Shown: positions 36,073 to 44,946 of the stretch, piece after piece
How the letters are laid out: the number at the start of each line of letters is the position of its first letter
Numbering within the stretch: position 1 is the first letter of the stretch
Source of the DNA: Paraburkholderia sp. BL25I1N1
Lineage (GTDB): Bacteria > Pseudomonadota > Gammaproteobacteria > Burkholderiales > Burkholderiaceae
Direction: 5' to 3'
Assembly (NCBI RefSeq): GCF_003002025.1
Contig: NZ_PVZB01000027.1
Coordinates: 1 to 64,000 of the forward strand
DNA: 64,000 bases
Notes under the pieces: model-generated
What the model saw: only the letters and a program-made list of their open reading frames with translations
Told to the model about the DNA's origin: nothing
The model's database searches: none
Made by a program: the position numbers and the translations under genes

Positions 36073-36140
36073 CTCTACTCTTCACGACTGGAGCAGAAAT
36101 CGGTCTGCCTCATTCCACACATTGACCTTAGAGCAGGCGC

Positions 36141-37385
36141 ATGACAGCACGAAACCAATACGAAACATCGCCACTTTCACGCGGCGTCGATTATGAACAG
36201 TTAGCCGGCAGGTTCCGACCCATCTTCAGCCGGATCGCGGAAGGCGCACTTGAACGCGAACGCACCCGCGCGCTGCCGTATGAACAGATTGTCTGGCTCA
36301 AGGAAGCCGGCTTCGGCGCCGTCAGAGTACCCCGCGAATACGGCGGCGCCGGTGCATCGCTTTCACAACTCGTACAGCTCCTGATCGAACTCGCCGAGGC
36401 CGATTCGAGTTTACCGCAAGCGTTGCGCGGCCATTTCGCCTTCGTCGAAGACAGAATCAACGCAGCACCCGGCGCCGCACGGGAAAAATGGCTGCAACGC
36501 TTCGTGGCCGGCGAGATCGTCGGCAATGCGTGGACCGAAGTCGGTGCGGTCAAGATCGGCGACGTGACCACGCGAGTCTCGCGCCACGGCAACCAGTGGG
36601 TCGTCAATGGAACCAAGTACTACAGCACGGGCAGCATCTTTGCCGACTGGATCGACGTCTATGCGCAGCGCGACGATAACGGCACCGACGTCATCGCGGC
36701 AGTGAGCACGCACCAGTCCGGCGTCAAACAAAGCGACGACTGGGATGGCTTCGGTCAGCGCACCACCGGAAGCGGGACATCTGTATTCGAAAACGCCGTG
36801 GTCGACGAAGAGAACATCATCGACTTCTCCACGCGCTTCAAATACCAGACGGCGTTCTATCAACTCGTGCTGATCGCCGTGATTGCAGGTACGGGACGCG
36901 CCGCCTTGCGTGACATCTCGCATGAAGTACGCAAACGCACGCGGGTTTACAGTCACGGCAATGCGCCACGCGTCAGCGAGGATGCCCAGGTGCAGCAGGT
37001 GGTGGGGCAAATCGCGGCACGCGTGTATGCGGCGGAAGCTGCGGCTGTGCGAGCAGCGGAGCCTTCACAGAGAGCGTACGAAACGCGCTTCGGTGCGGAT
37101 CGTGATGCAGAACATGCGGCGAACGTGGCGGCCGAAATCGAATCGGCAAAAGCCCAGGTCGCCGTGGCCAGTTTGATCTTGCAGGCGACCACGGACCTGT
37201 TCAATGCACTCGGTGCTTCGGGCACTAGCGAAAACAAACTATTAGACCGCCACTGGCGAAATGCGCGAACCGCTGCGTCACACAATCCCCTGATCTATAA
37301 GGAGCGGATCGTGGGAGACTGGGAAATCAACGGCAAGGAGCCGCCCTTCGTCTGGCAGATCGGTAATAGCAAAACCGCGGCGTAG
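36141..37385 (+). CDS. Acyl-CoA-dehydrogenase-fold flavin monooxygenase, SfnB/DszC-like
   Basis: 414 residues with the acyl-CoA dehydrogenase fold (N-terminal helices, middle strands with GNAWTEVGAVKIGDVTTRV, C-terminal helices with LFNALGASGTSENKLLDRHWRNART). The DRHWRNAR ending and lack of the catalytic acyl-CoA dehydrogenase Glu place it with DszC, SfnB and related FMNH2-using oxygenases. In sulfone- and sulfonate-scavenging clusters such proteins help desulfurise organosulfur compounds. It is the sole gene of its unit and converges with sfnR. A sigma-54 promoter candidate precedes it. The exact substrate is unknown. Confidence 0.8.
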   Translation: MTARNQYETSPLSRGVDYEQLAGRFRPIFSRIAEGALERERTRALPYEQIVWLKEAGFGAVRVPREYGGAGASLSQLVQLLIELAEADSSLPQALRGHFAFVEDRINAAPGAAREKWLQRFVAGEIVGNAWTEVGAVKIGDVTTRVSRHGNQWVVNGTKYYSTGSIFADWIDVYAQRDDNGTDVIAAVSTHQSGVKQSDDWDGFGQRTTGSGTSVFENAVVDEENIIDFSTRFKYQTAFYQLVLIAVIAGTGRAALRDISHEVRKRTRVYSHGNAPRVSEDAQVQQVVGQIAARVYAAEAAAVRAAEPSQRAYETRFGADRDAEHAANVAAEIESAKAQVAVASLILQATTDLFNALGASGTSENKLLDRHWRNARTAASHNPLIYKERIVGDWEINGKEPPFVWQIGNSKTAA

Positions 37386-37493
37386 CCTGCGAACGCGGCG
37401 ACATCAACAACAACGCAGCAACAACGCAGCAACATGCGGACCGGTCTCACGGCCGGTCAGCTTCGACCTGCATCCGCCATCACTCACATGAGC

Positions 37494-38609
37494 CTACTTC
37501 TGCGCGGAAATCTGCTTCGCCCTAATCAAGCGCGCCCGCAACACATTGCGGCTGATACCCAACAGCCTCGCCGCCTGAATCTGATTCCGGTAGCAGAAGT
37601 CGAACGCCACGCGCATCACCGTGTCTTCGATCTGTTCGAACAGGTTGCCTTCCGCGTGATCGAACAGATTGCGCAACGCCCCCTCCAGTCCTTCCAACGG
37701 TGTAGCCGCGACAGGTTCAGCGACAGCTCGTCGCGCGGCGTGGATCCCGAACGACGACATCTGCAAATCGCCCTCGCCTAGCGAATCGCTGCGGCACACC
37801 AGCAACGCATAGTGGATGACGTTCTCAAGCTCACGAATATTGCCGGGCCAACTGTGTTCCAGCAGCTTTCGCTCCGCGCGCGGCTCGATGTCGACGGGAC
37901 CGTAGCCCAGCCGGTTCCGGTACTCGTCAATGAAGTAGCGAGCCAACGGCAATATATCGCCGGGCCGATCGCGCAGCGTCGGCACAGCCAGATGCACGAC
38001 GTTCAGGCGATAAAACAGGTCCTCGCGGAAATGGCCTGCCGCCACTGCATCCTGCAGATGCACATTGGTAGCCGCCAGCACGCGGACGTCGATAGGAATG
38101 CTCCGGCGCGAGCCGAGCCGCACGATCTCACGTTCCTGCAATACGCGCAGCAGCTTGACCTGCATCGAGAGCGGCAAATCGCCTATCTCGTCGAGAAACA
38201 GCGTCCCGCCATTGGCCGCTTCGAACCACCCGGGCTTGGCGCAGAACGCACCGGTAAACGCACCCTTCTCGTGGCCGAACAATTCGCTCTCCACCAGCGA
38301 CTCTGAGAACGCCCCGCAATTGACCGCCACAAACGGACCGTCCTTGCGAGCACTCAGGTTATGCACATGACGTGCGACCAGTTCCTTGCCCGTCCCTGTC
38401 TCGCCGATCACGAGCACGTTCGCGTCACTCGGCGCCACCATGCGAATACGTTCGAGCAAGGCCAGCGATTGCGGGTCCGAGAAGACCTGCGCGGTTGCGC
38501 GAATCGAGGTGGTCAGCGTGCGCTTGTCGGGCATCGTCAACAAAGGCGGCACTTCCGTTCGCGCGACGGCAGGCCGGTCTGGCAACACGTGATTGAGTAA
38601 ATAGTTCAT
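37494..38609 (-). CDS. sfnR: Sigma-54-dependent activator, SfnR type
   Basis: 371 residues: an AAA+ domain with Walker A GETGTGKE, the sigma-54 contact loop GAFTGA, Walker B GGTLFLDEIGDLP, and a C-terminal Fis-type helix-turn-helix (IQAARLLGISRNVLRARL). There is only a short N-terminus and no sensory domain, as in Pseudomonas SfnR, so its activity is probably set by its own expression under sulfur limitation. The ATG at 38609 overlaps the stop of the DszC-like gene upstream (ATGA). Likely targets are the two -24/-12 sites found at 36057 and 40311. Confidence 0.82.
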   Translation of the reverse strand: MNYLLNHVLPDRPAVARTEVPPLLTMPDKRTLTTSIRATAQVFSDPQSLALLERIRMVAPSDANVLVIGETGTGKELVARHVHNLSARKDGPFVAVNCGAFSESLVESELFGHEKGAFTGAFCAKPGWFEAANGGTLFLDEIGDLPLSMQVKLLRVLQEREIVRLGSRRSIPIDVRVLAATNVHLQDAVAAGHFREDLFYRLNVVHLAVPTLRDRPGDILPLARYFIDEYRNRLGYGPVDIEPRAERKLLEHSWPGNIRELENVIHYALLVCRSDSLGEGDLQMSSFGIHAARRAVAEPVAATPLEGLEGALRNLFDHAEGNLFEQIEDTVMRVAFDFCYRNQIQAARLLGISRNVLRARLIRAKQISAQK

Positions 38610-39835
38610 GAGTAGAAGCTCGGCGTAGGATATCGTTGCGTCAGGGCCCATTCGCCGATTTCTCGAAGCTTATAGGCAAGCGGATCGTGAAGCGTATGCG
38701 TGCGCAAATTCCGCCAGTGACGGTCCAGTCTCAGCGCGCCATGCGTCGCACGCGCGCCGGCCACGTCAAACATACGGGTACAGATGGTGAGCCCGATTTC
38801 TGTTGCGGCAACTTTCGCCGTTGCCACTGCCAACGCCACGTCGCCGCGCTCGGCGTCGGTCAGCGGATCCGCTCGCGTCCAGGCCGCATCGAAACGATCG
38901 GCCGCGCGGTCGGTCAACAGCCGCGCCGCCTCGAGGCCCGCCCAGAACTCGCCGTACTGGCCGAGAATATAAGGATCCGCCGCGGTGGTCTGCACGCCGG
39001 ACGTATGCCACGGGCGCGCTTCATGAAGCGTGTAATGGCGGGCGTCGTTGAACGCGCTTTCGCCGATGCTGAGGTACACATTCGTCAGGATCAGTTGAGC
39101 GAGCAAGGGCCTCAGGCACGCAAAAGGCGTCGACAGCGGCCCCGGGTCGGTCAGAATCTCGTGGTTCTCCACCCGCACCTTTTCCAGCGTCACAGTGCCG
39201 CTATCCGTTTGACGCTGGCCGATGTTGTTCCAATCCTCCGCGACGGAGATGCCCGTGCGCCCGGTGGGTACTGCCGCGATGAGCAACGCCCCCGTATCGG
39301 CGTCTCGCGCGGACGCGATCAGCATTTCGGAATCGAGCGCGCCGGAACAGAAGCTCTTTTGCCCACTGAACTCGCGCCAATCCGCGTGCGAGTGGCTCAC
39401 GGCCCGTTCATCGAGCGGGTTTAACGCATTGCCCCAGAACCACTGACGGCGGGCAGTCTGCTCGAACCAGGCGCGCCATTGCGCCGACGAACCAAACAGC
39501 CGCACCGTCGCCAGCATCAGATGATGAAAGCCGAATACATGTCCGAGCGAACTGTCGGCCCGGCCAAGCGTGCGCACGACATCCAGCGTCTGCCGCCAGT
39601 TCGCCCCGAGACCGCCGTGCGCCTCGGGAATACTCATCGCAAGCAGGCCGCTGGCGCGCAATGCGTCCCGCTCGGCTTTCGGCGTCCCGCCTCGCGCATC
39701 GCGTTCGGCGGCGGTTAGCGCAAATGTGGTCGCGAGCCGCTGGGCGATCTGCAGCGGCGTTTCACTGACGGATGCTGTCTCCGCGCTCGGTAGCAGACAA
39801 GCCGACGCGTCTTGAAGTACGTAGGTCGAATTCAT
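38606..39835 (-). CDS. Acyl-CoA-dehydrogenase-fold flavin monooxygenase, DszC/SfnC-like
   Basis: About 409 residues with the same fold as the gene at 36141 but clearly different in sequence. It has SIPEAHGGLGANWRQTLDVV, GHVFGFHHLML, DWNNIGQRQTDSGTVTLEKV and the C-terminal LDRHWRNLRTHTLHDPLAYK, a DszC-type signature. It probably oxygenates an organosulfur compound with FMNH2 from the MsuE-like reductase. Start uncertain: the ATG at 39835 lacks a clear ribosome-binding site and the frame is open to 39910. It is translationally coupled to sfnR downstream. Confidence 0.8.
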   Translation of the reverse strand: MNSTYVLQDASACLLPSAETASVSETPLQIAQRLATTFALTAAERDARGGTPKAERDALRASGLLAMSIPEAHGGLGANWRQTLDVVRTLGRADSSLGHVFGFHHLMLATVRLFGSSAQWRAWFEQTARRQWFWGNALNPLDERAVSHSHADWREFSGQKSFCSGALDSEMLIASARDADTGALLIAAVPTGRTGISVAEDWNNIGQRQTDSGTVTLEKVRVENHEILTDPGPLSTPFACLRPLLAQLILTNVYLSIGESAFNDARHYTLHEARPWHTSGVQTTAADPYILGQYGEFWAGLEAARLLTDRAADRFDAAWTRADPLTDAERGDVALAVATAKVAATEIGLTICTRMFDVAGARATHGALRLDRHWRNLRTHTLHDPLAYKLREIGEWALTQRYPTPSFYS

Positions 39836-40377
39836 ATGGGCAAGGACACTCACTCCGCTAAGCGCGGGCGTGAACCGTCTCATCTGTTGCTGACGGGCGT
39901 TGAACGGCACCGATCAGGATTGCTTCCTCAGAAGCGTATTCTGAACATCTACCGCGACTTCCGATGCATTTTGTTGTGGTATCCAAAGACGAATTGCTGC
40001 TTACGCAGCAGCGTCGGTATGGATGCTGTCTCTGCACCAGCACCGCCCTTACACATTGCCTCCCAGGCAGCAAGCCTGTTGGAATACTGAAAGCCCTCGC
40101 GTCCCTCTCCGACACCCGCCGCTGCTTCTCCAGCAGCAGCGCCGAGACCATCTTGCTTCGCTAGCTTCATACGTCAGCCTGCAATGGTTCCATGCCACCG
40201 CGATATGCGAGGAAGCCGAAACCGCAAACGGTTATGTCATTTGACCTGGCGCGCGATCGCCGCTAGCCCGCGCATTCGTCGTCAGCCCGTCTTGTTCCCA
40301 CAAATCCGGATGGCACGGTATTCGCTAAACAAGCGGCACTCCCGATTAATTTGCTTTCGCCTGAAAGGATCGTTCGA
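39836..40377. other. Divergent regulatory region of the sulfone island
   Basis: 542 bp between the minus-strand DszC-like/sfnR unit and the plus-strand msuE-sfnG operon. It holds the sigma-54 promoter at 40311-40326. On the minus strand I found only poor -24/-12 matches. A 73-codon minus-strand frame (39949-40170) has no recognisable product. Confidence 0.45.
40311..40326 (+). promoter_or_regulatory. Sigma-54 (-24/-12) promoter of the sulfone operon
   Basis: TGGCACGGTATTCGCT matches TGGCACG-N4-TTGCW at every position except one (TCGC for TTGC), with correct GG-GC spacing. It lies 51 bp upstream of the msuE ATG. Control by the SfnR-type activator next door is a reasonable inference. Confidence 0.75.
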
Positions 40378-40959
40378 ATGAGTGAGAGATTGAAAGTGGT
40401 CGCCGTCTCCGGTGGATTGCAACGGCCGTCGCGCACCCTCGTGGTGGTCGAACGCCTGCTTGCCGTGCTCGGCGACGCGCTGCCGATCGACGCGCATCTC
40501 GTCGAACTGGGGCAGATCGCCTCCAGCCTCGCCGGTGCGGTTCAGCGCTCGCAGGTCCCCGCCGACGTGGCCGCGCACATCGGGGCCATTGAATCGGCGG
40601 ACCTGCTGGTTGTTGCGAGCCCGGTTTATCGCGGGTCGTATACCGGACTCTTCAAGCATCTGTTCGATCTTGTGCATCAGGAGGCGCTCATCGACGTGCC
40701 GGTTCTGCTCGCCGCGACGGGCGGCAGTGATCGGCACGCGCTCGTCATCGATCATCAATTGCGTCCGCTGTTCAGCTTCTTTCAGACTCGCACGCTACCG
40801 ATCGGCGTATATGCGTCTGAAGCGGATTTCAACGGCTATGCGATCTCTAACCCGGCGCTGGAGGAACGCGTTGCATTGGCGGTAACACGCGCGCTCCCAT
40901 GGCTGCATGCCGGACGCCTACCCGCCTCTTTCCCGCAAGCCGCAACGCTGGCTGCCTAA
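40378..40959 (+). CDS. msuE: NAD(P)H-dependent FMN reductase, MsuE type
   Basis: 193 residues of the flavodoxin-like FMN reductase family. It has SGGLQRPSRT for flavin phosphate binding near the N-terminus and ADLLVVASPVYRGSYTGLFKHLFDLV in the middle, as in MsuE/SsuE. It supplies FMNH2 to the SfnG and DszC-like oxygenases. The ATG at 40378 has AAAGGA eight bases upstream. It opens an eight-gene operon; sfnG follows after 28 bp. Confidence 0.85.
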   Translation: MSERLKVVAVSGGLQRPSRTLVVVERLLAVLGDALPIDAHLVELGQIASSLAGAVQRSQVPADVAAHIGAIESADLLVVASPVYRGSYTGLFKHLFDLVHQEALIDVPVLLAATGGSDRHALVIDHQLRPLFSFFQTRTLPIGVYASEADFNGYAISNPALEERVALAVTRALPWLHAGRLPASFPQAATLAA

Positions 40960-40987
40960 ATCTCTTCATTCAATCATCAGGAATACC

Positions 40988-42091
40988 ATGAGCCAGAACC
41001 ATTCTCACGACGACGCCGTCAAGTTCGCCTACTGGGTGCCCAATGTCAGCGGCGGTTTGGTTGTCAGCACGATCGAGCAGCGTACGGACTGGAGTCTCGA
41101 GTACAACCAGAAACTCGCACTCACCGCGGAAAAGGCAGGTTTCGAATACGCGCTGAGCCAGATCCGCTTTACCGCCGGATATGGTGCGGAATATCAGCAT
41201 GAGTCGGTGTCGTTCAGTCAGGCCCTGTTGCACGCCACAACCAAACTCAAGGTGCTGGCGGCGATTCTGCCAGGTCCGTGGCACCCCGCCGTTGTCGCCA
41301 AACAGATTGCCACCATCGACCATATTTCCAACGGTCGTATCGGGATCAACGTGGTGAGTGGCTGGTTCAAGGGCGAATTCACCGCGCTCGGCGAACCGTG
41401 GCTCGAACACGACGAACGCTATCGCCGCTCGCACGAATTCATCGAGGCACTCAAGGGCATCTGGACACAGGACAATTTCACCTTCAAGGGTGACTTCTAC
41501 CGCTTCAACAATTACACGCTGAGTCCCAAGCCCGTGCAGAAGCCGCATCCGGAGATCTTCCAGGGCGGCAGTTCACGCGCCGCACGCGACAACGCTGCGA
41601 GTGTCTCCGACTGGTATTTCACCAACGGCAACACGCCAGAGAACCTGAAAACACAAATCGACGATATTCAGGCCAAGGCAGCAAAGAACAATCACAAGGT
41701 GCGCATCGGTGTGAATGCCTTCGTGATCGCCCGCGATACCGAAGAAGAAGCCAAGGCCGTGCTCGCCGACATCATCAAACATGCGCACGTCGAAGCCGTG
41801 CATGCGTTCGGCGACGCCGTCAAACAGGCCGGCAAGGCTTCGCCGGAAGGCGAAGGCAACTGGGCCAAGTCGAGTTTCGAAGACCTCGTGCAATACAACG
41901 ACGGCTTCCGCACCAATCTCATCGGTACACCGCAGCAGATTGCCGAGCGCATCGTCGAACTGAAATCGATCGGCGTGGACCTCGTGCTGACCGGCTTTCT
42001 CCATTTCATCGAAGAGGTGGAGTATTTCGGCAAGCGGGTCCTGCCGCTGGTGCGTGAGCTCGAACTCAAGCAGCAGGCCAAGGCCGCCTGA
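40988..42091 (+). CDS. sfnG: Dimethylsulfone monooxygenase (FMNH2-dependent)
   Basis: 367 residues of the luciferase-like/SsuD family. The N-terminus FAYWVPNVSGGLVVSTIEQRTDW is what I recognise as SfnG, followed by HPAVVAKQIATIDHISNGRIGINVVSGW and the flavin-binding QGGSSRAARDNAA. It converts dimethylsulfone to methanesulfinate and formaldehyde using FMNH2 and O2. The ATG at 40988 has AGGA five bases upstream. The AMP-binding-like gene begins 2 bp after its stop. Confidence 0.88.
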   Translation: MSQNHSHDDAVKFAYWVPNVSGGLVVSTIEQRTDWSLEYNQKLALTAEKAGFEYALSQIRFTAGYGAEYQHESVSFSQALLHATTKLKVLAAILPGPWHPAVVAKQIATIDHISNGRIGINVVSGWFKGEFTALGEPWLEHDERYRRSHEFIEALKGIWTQDNFTFKGDFYRFNNYTLSPKPVQKPHPEIFQGGSSRAARDNAASVSDWYFTNGNTPENLKTQIDDIQAKAAKNNHKVRIGVNAFVIARDTEEEAKAVLADIIKHAHVEAVHAFGDAVKQAGKASPEGEGNWAKSSFEDLVQYNDGFRTNLIGTPQQIAERIVELKSIGVDLVLTGFLHFIEEVEYFGKRVLPLVRELELKQQAKAA

Positions 42092-42093
42092 TC

Positions 42094-43245
42094 ATGACAA
42101 ACGCACAGCCATCGACGCTGCCGGACTGGCTGCGCCATCAGGCGCAGCAACGGCCGCACGCTATCGCATTGCGCCACAAGCGGCTGGGCGCGTGGCACGC
42201 GTTGTCGTGGCAAGACGTCGCCACGGCGGTCGAGCAGTTGGCCGCCGGTCTCGCGCAACATGGCTTCGCGGCGGGTGACGCGCTGCTGCTCGTCAGTCAT
42301 CCGCGAGCGGAGGCGCTGCTACTGTCACTCGCCGCGCAATGGAACGGTGGCATCGCGATACCGCTCGACCCGCATCTCGCCGACGACGCGTTGCGCTCGG
42401 TGCTCACGCATATCGCGCCGCGCTTCGTGTTCGTCGAAGACGACGGTCAGATCGATCGCCTGCTGACGCATGAAGGTTTGCGCGTGATCGACGCCAACCC
42501 ACGCAATCTGGCGTCGCATCCGCATGCCGCTGTCACCGACTATCGCGCGTTGTCGTTGTCGATCCACAACGAGGGCGGCTTTTCCTCCGCAGCTCGCGCC
42601 CATGACGACGCATTCGCCTTCGTGCGCCTCGATGCCGATGGGCAGCTCGTCGAACAGCGTTTCCCGCATGCGACGCTGGTGCGTGAAGCACAGCAACTCG
42701 TCGCCACCGAGAAACTGAACGCGGACGACGAAGCGTTTGCCGCACGCGCATTCGCCGCCGCCTCCCAGGCGCGTTACCTGATTGCACCGTGGGTAGTGAG
42801 CGGCTTTCGTCTGAATTTTCCGGAGTCGCTCGCAACCCGCGACAACGATCGCCGCGAACTTGCGCCCACGCTCGTAGCAGGCACGCGTGAAACCTACGCC
42901 CGGGTGACACAACTCGTCGATGACCGTTTGCCCGGTGCACGCTCATGGCGGCGCCGTCTGATCAACCGTGCACAGCGCAAACAGGGCGGCCAGGTTGCTC
43001 GTGCGCTGACCTGGTGGTTCATTACCGGTCCGTTACGCGAAGTGATCGGTTTTTCACGCACGCATGCCGCACTCGTCATCGGGCCGCCGCTCGACGAAAA
43101 AACTGCTGCGCTGTTCGAAGCAATACGCGTCGATGTGCGCGCCTGGCCCGATACCGGAGACTGGCGACGTGTCGAATCTAAACGTCACGCCATGCCGCCT
43201 CAGCGCTATGCAACAGACGGCGCGTCAGAACAGCCGGCCTATTGA
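42094..43245 (+). CDS. Truncated AMP-binding (acyl-CoA synthetase-like) protein
   Basis: 383 residues. The start (LPDWLRHQAQQRPHAIALRHKRLGAWHALSWQDV and AAGLAQHGFAAGDALLLVSHP) is the N-terminal subdomain of ANL adenylating enzymes, and late segments such as ITGPLREVIGFSRTHAALVIGPPLDEKTAALFEAI resemble the long-chain acyl-CoA synthetases found in some Liv-type transport operons. The phosphate-binding TSGTTGxPKG loop, the A5-A8 motifs and the C-terminal lid are missing, although the frame is intact. It is therefore unlikely to make an adenylate. Packed between sfnG (2 bp) and the transporter ATPase gene (3 bp), it may be a non-catalytic partner or regulator of transport. Function unknown. Confidence 0.7.
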   Translation: MTNAQPSTLPDWLRHQAQQRPHAIALRHKRLGAWHALSWQDVATAVEQLAAGLAQHGFAAGDALLLVSHPRAEALLLSLAAQWNGGIAIPLDPHLADDALRSVLTHIAPRFVFVEDDGQIDRLLTHEGLRVIDANPRNLASHPHAAVTDYRALSLSIHNEGGFSSAARAHDDAFAFVRLDADGQLVEQRFPHATLVREAQQLVATEKLNADDEAFAARAFAAASQARYLIAPWVVSGFRLNFPESLATRDNDRRELAPTLVAGTRETYARVTQLVDDRLPGARSWRRRLINRAQRKQGGQVARALTWWFITGPLREVIGFSRTHAALVIGPPLDEKTAALFEAIRVDVRAWPDTGDWRRVESKRHAMPPQRYATDGASEQPAY

Positions 43246-43248
43246 CGC

Positions 43249-44043
43249 ATGACTCAACGTCCAATGACTCCATCCTCAAACGCCTTGCTCTCGCTCGACC
43301 ACGTCTCGCTGTCGTTCAAAGGCGTGAAAGCGGTCACCGATATCAGCTTCGCTGTGCGCACGGGTGAGATCTGCGCACTGATCGGCCCGAACGGCGCGGG
43401 AAAAAGCTCGCTACTCAACGTGATCAACGGCGTCTATCAACCGCAGCAAGGCAGCGTGAATTTCGACGGTCGCGTCTATCGGCGCATGAATCCGTATCAC
43501 GCGGCGCACAGCGGCATAGCCCGCACGTTTCAGAACATCGCGCTGTTTCGCCGGATGAGCGTGCTGGACAACGTGCTCACCGGCCGCAATCTACATCGGC
43601 GCAGCACATGGTTTGAACAGACTTTCAGCATTGGCCGCGCGCGCCGCGATGAGACGGTGCAACGTCGCCATGCCGAAGTCGTGATCGAAGCGCTCGACTT
43701 GCAGCGCTACCGGCATACCACCGTCGGCACCCTGCCGTACGGCGTGCAAAAGCGTGTCGAACTGGCCCGCGCGCTCGCCGCCGAGCCACGTCTCTTACTG
43801 CTCGACGAACCGATGGCCGGCATGAATGCTGACGAAAAATGTGCCATGGCCGGTTATGTGCTCGACGCCAACACGCAATTCGGTGTGACTGTCGTGCTGA
43901 TCGAGCACGACATCGGCGTCGTGATGGACCTGTCGGATCATGTGGTGGTGCTCGATTACGGCAAGAAGATCGCCGACGGCGCCCCCGCCGACGTGCGCAC
44001 CAACCCGGATGTACTGGCCGCCTATCTCGGCACCCGTCACTGA
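43249..44043 (+). CDS. livG: Branched-chain-amino-acid-type ABC transporter ATPase, LivG-like
   Basis: 264 residues with Walker A GPNGAGKSS, Q-loop ARTFQNIALF, signature LPYGVQKRVELARAL, Walker B LLLLDEPMAGMN and switch His in LIEHDIG. The insert between Q-loop and signature is typical of LivG. It energises the importer encoded by the next four genes. The start lies 3 bp after the AMP-binding-like gene. Confidence 0.9.
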   Translation: MTQRPMTPSSNALLSLDHVSLSFKGVKAVTDISFAVRTGEICALIGPNGAGKSSLLNVINGVYQPQQGSVNFDGRVYRRMNPYHAAHSGIARTFQNIALFRRMSVLDNVLTGRNLHRRSTWFEQTFSIGRARRDETVQRRHAEVVIEALDLQRYRHTTVGTLPYGVQKRVELARALAAEPRLLLLDEPMAGMNADEKCAMAGYVLDANTQFGVTVVLIEHDIGVVMDLSDHVVVLDYGKKIADGAPADVRTNPDVLAAYLGTRH

Positions 44044-44056
44044 GAGATTGAACGAC

Positions 44057-44938
44057 ATGGGATTTTTCCTCGAAGTACTCGCCGGCGGACTGCTGGCGGG
44101 CGTGATGTATTCGATGGTCGCGATCGGCTTCGTGCTGATTTACAAAGCATCCGGCGTGTTCAATTTCGCGCAGGGTTCGATGGTGCTGTTCGGCGCGCTT
44201 ACGTACGTGAGTCTCGTCGAGCGGCATATGCACCCCGTGCTGGCCTTCGCGATCACGCTAGCGGCCCTGGTGCTGATTGCCTTGCTGATCGGCCGGCTCG
44301 TTTTGCGGCCGCTGGTGAATCGACCGCCCATTGTGCTGTTCATGGCCACACTCGGCTTGAGCTTCATTCTCGAAGGCGCGGCGCAATTATTCTGGGGCGC
44401 CCAGGTGCACGGCCTGGATCTCGGCATCGACGACAAACCGCTGAACGTGGCCGGCGTCATGATCAGCCAGTTCGACGTCTTTGCCGCGGCGACCGCAGGC
44501 GTGCTGGTGATCGGCCTGTCGCTTCTGACCCAGCGCACCCGGCTCGGGCTGTCGCTGCGCGCAGTCGCGGACGATCCGCTCGCCGCTCTTGCCATCGGCA
44601 TACGGCTGCCGCGCGTGTGGGCGATCGTATGGGCTCTGGCTGGCTTTGTCAGCCTTGTAGCGGGGCTCCTGTGGGGCGCGCGGCTCGGTGTGCAGTTCTC
44701 GCTGTCGCTGGTGGTGCTGAAGGCGCTGCCGGTGCTGATCATCGGCGGGTTTTCGTCGATCGGCGGGGCGATTGTCGGCGGCCTGCTGATTGGCGCGTCG
44801 GAGAAGCTTGCTGAAGTCTACGTCGGCAGCCTGCTCGGCGGCGGGATCGAAAACTGGTTTCCCTATCTGCTCGCGATGCTGTTTCTGCTCGCCCGGCCCG
44901 TCGGTCTGTTCGGCGAACCCGCCGTTGAACGCGTGTGA
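44057..44938 (+). CDS. livH: Liv-type ABC transporter permease, LivH-like
   Basis: 293 residues, about eight helices, with the LivH hallmarks GVMYSMVAIGFVLIYKASGVFNFAQG at the N-terminus and the coupling loop RAVADDPLAALAIGI; GGFSSIGGAIVGGLLIG lies near the end. Inner-membrane pore subunit, partner of the LivM-like protein. It lies 13 bp after the ATPase gene. The substrate is suggested only by the operon (a sulfone or its product). Confidence 0.9.
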   Translation: MGFFLEVLAGGLLAGVMYSMVAIGFVLIYKASGVFNFAQGSMVLFGALTYVSLVERHMHPVLAFAITLAALVLIALLIGRLVLRPLVNRPPIVLFMATLGLSFILEGAAQLFWGAQVHGLDLGIDDKPLNVAGVMISQFDVFAAATAGVLVIGLSLLTQRTRLGLSLRAVADDPLAALAIGIRLPRVWAIVWALAGFVSLVAGLLWGARLGVQFSLSLVVLKALPVLIIGGFSSIGGAIVGGLLIGASEKLAEVYVGSLLGGGIENWFPYLLAMLFLLARPVGLFGEPAVERV

Positions 44939-44946
44939 GGCTCGCT

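Noticed and set aside
40130..40160. A -24/-12 like match on the minus strand for the DszC-like/sfnR unit
   Set aside because: Only the GG and GC are right; four of the specific bases differ, so it is not better than chance in this GC-rich DNA.
39949..40170. Minus-strand 73-codon frame upstream of the DszC-like gene
   Set aside because: No domain, unclear start, and it lies in the divergent regulatory gap.
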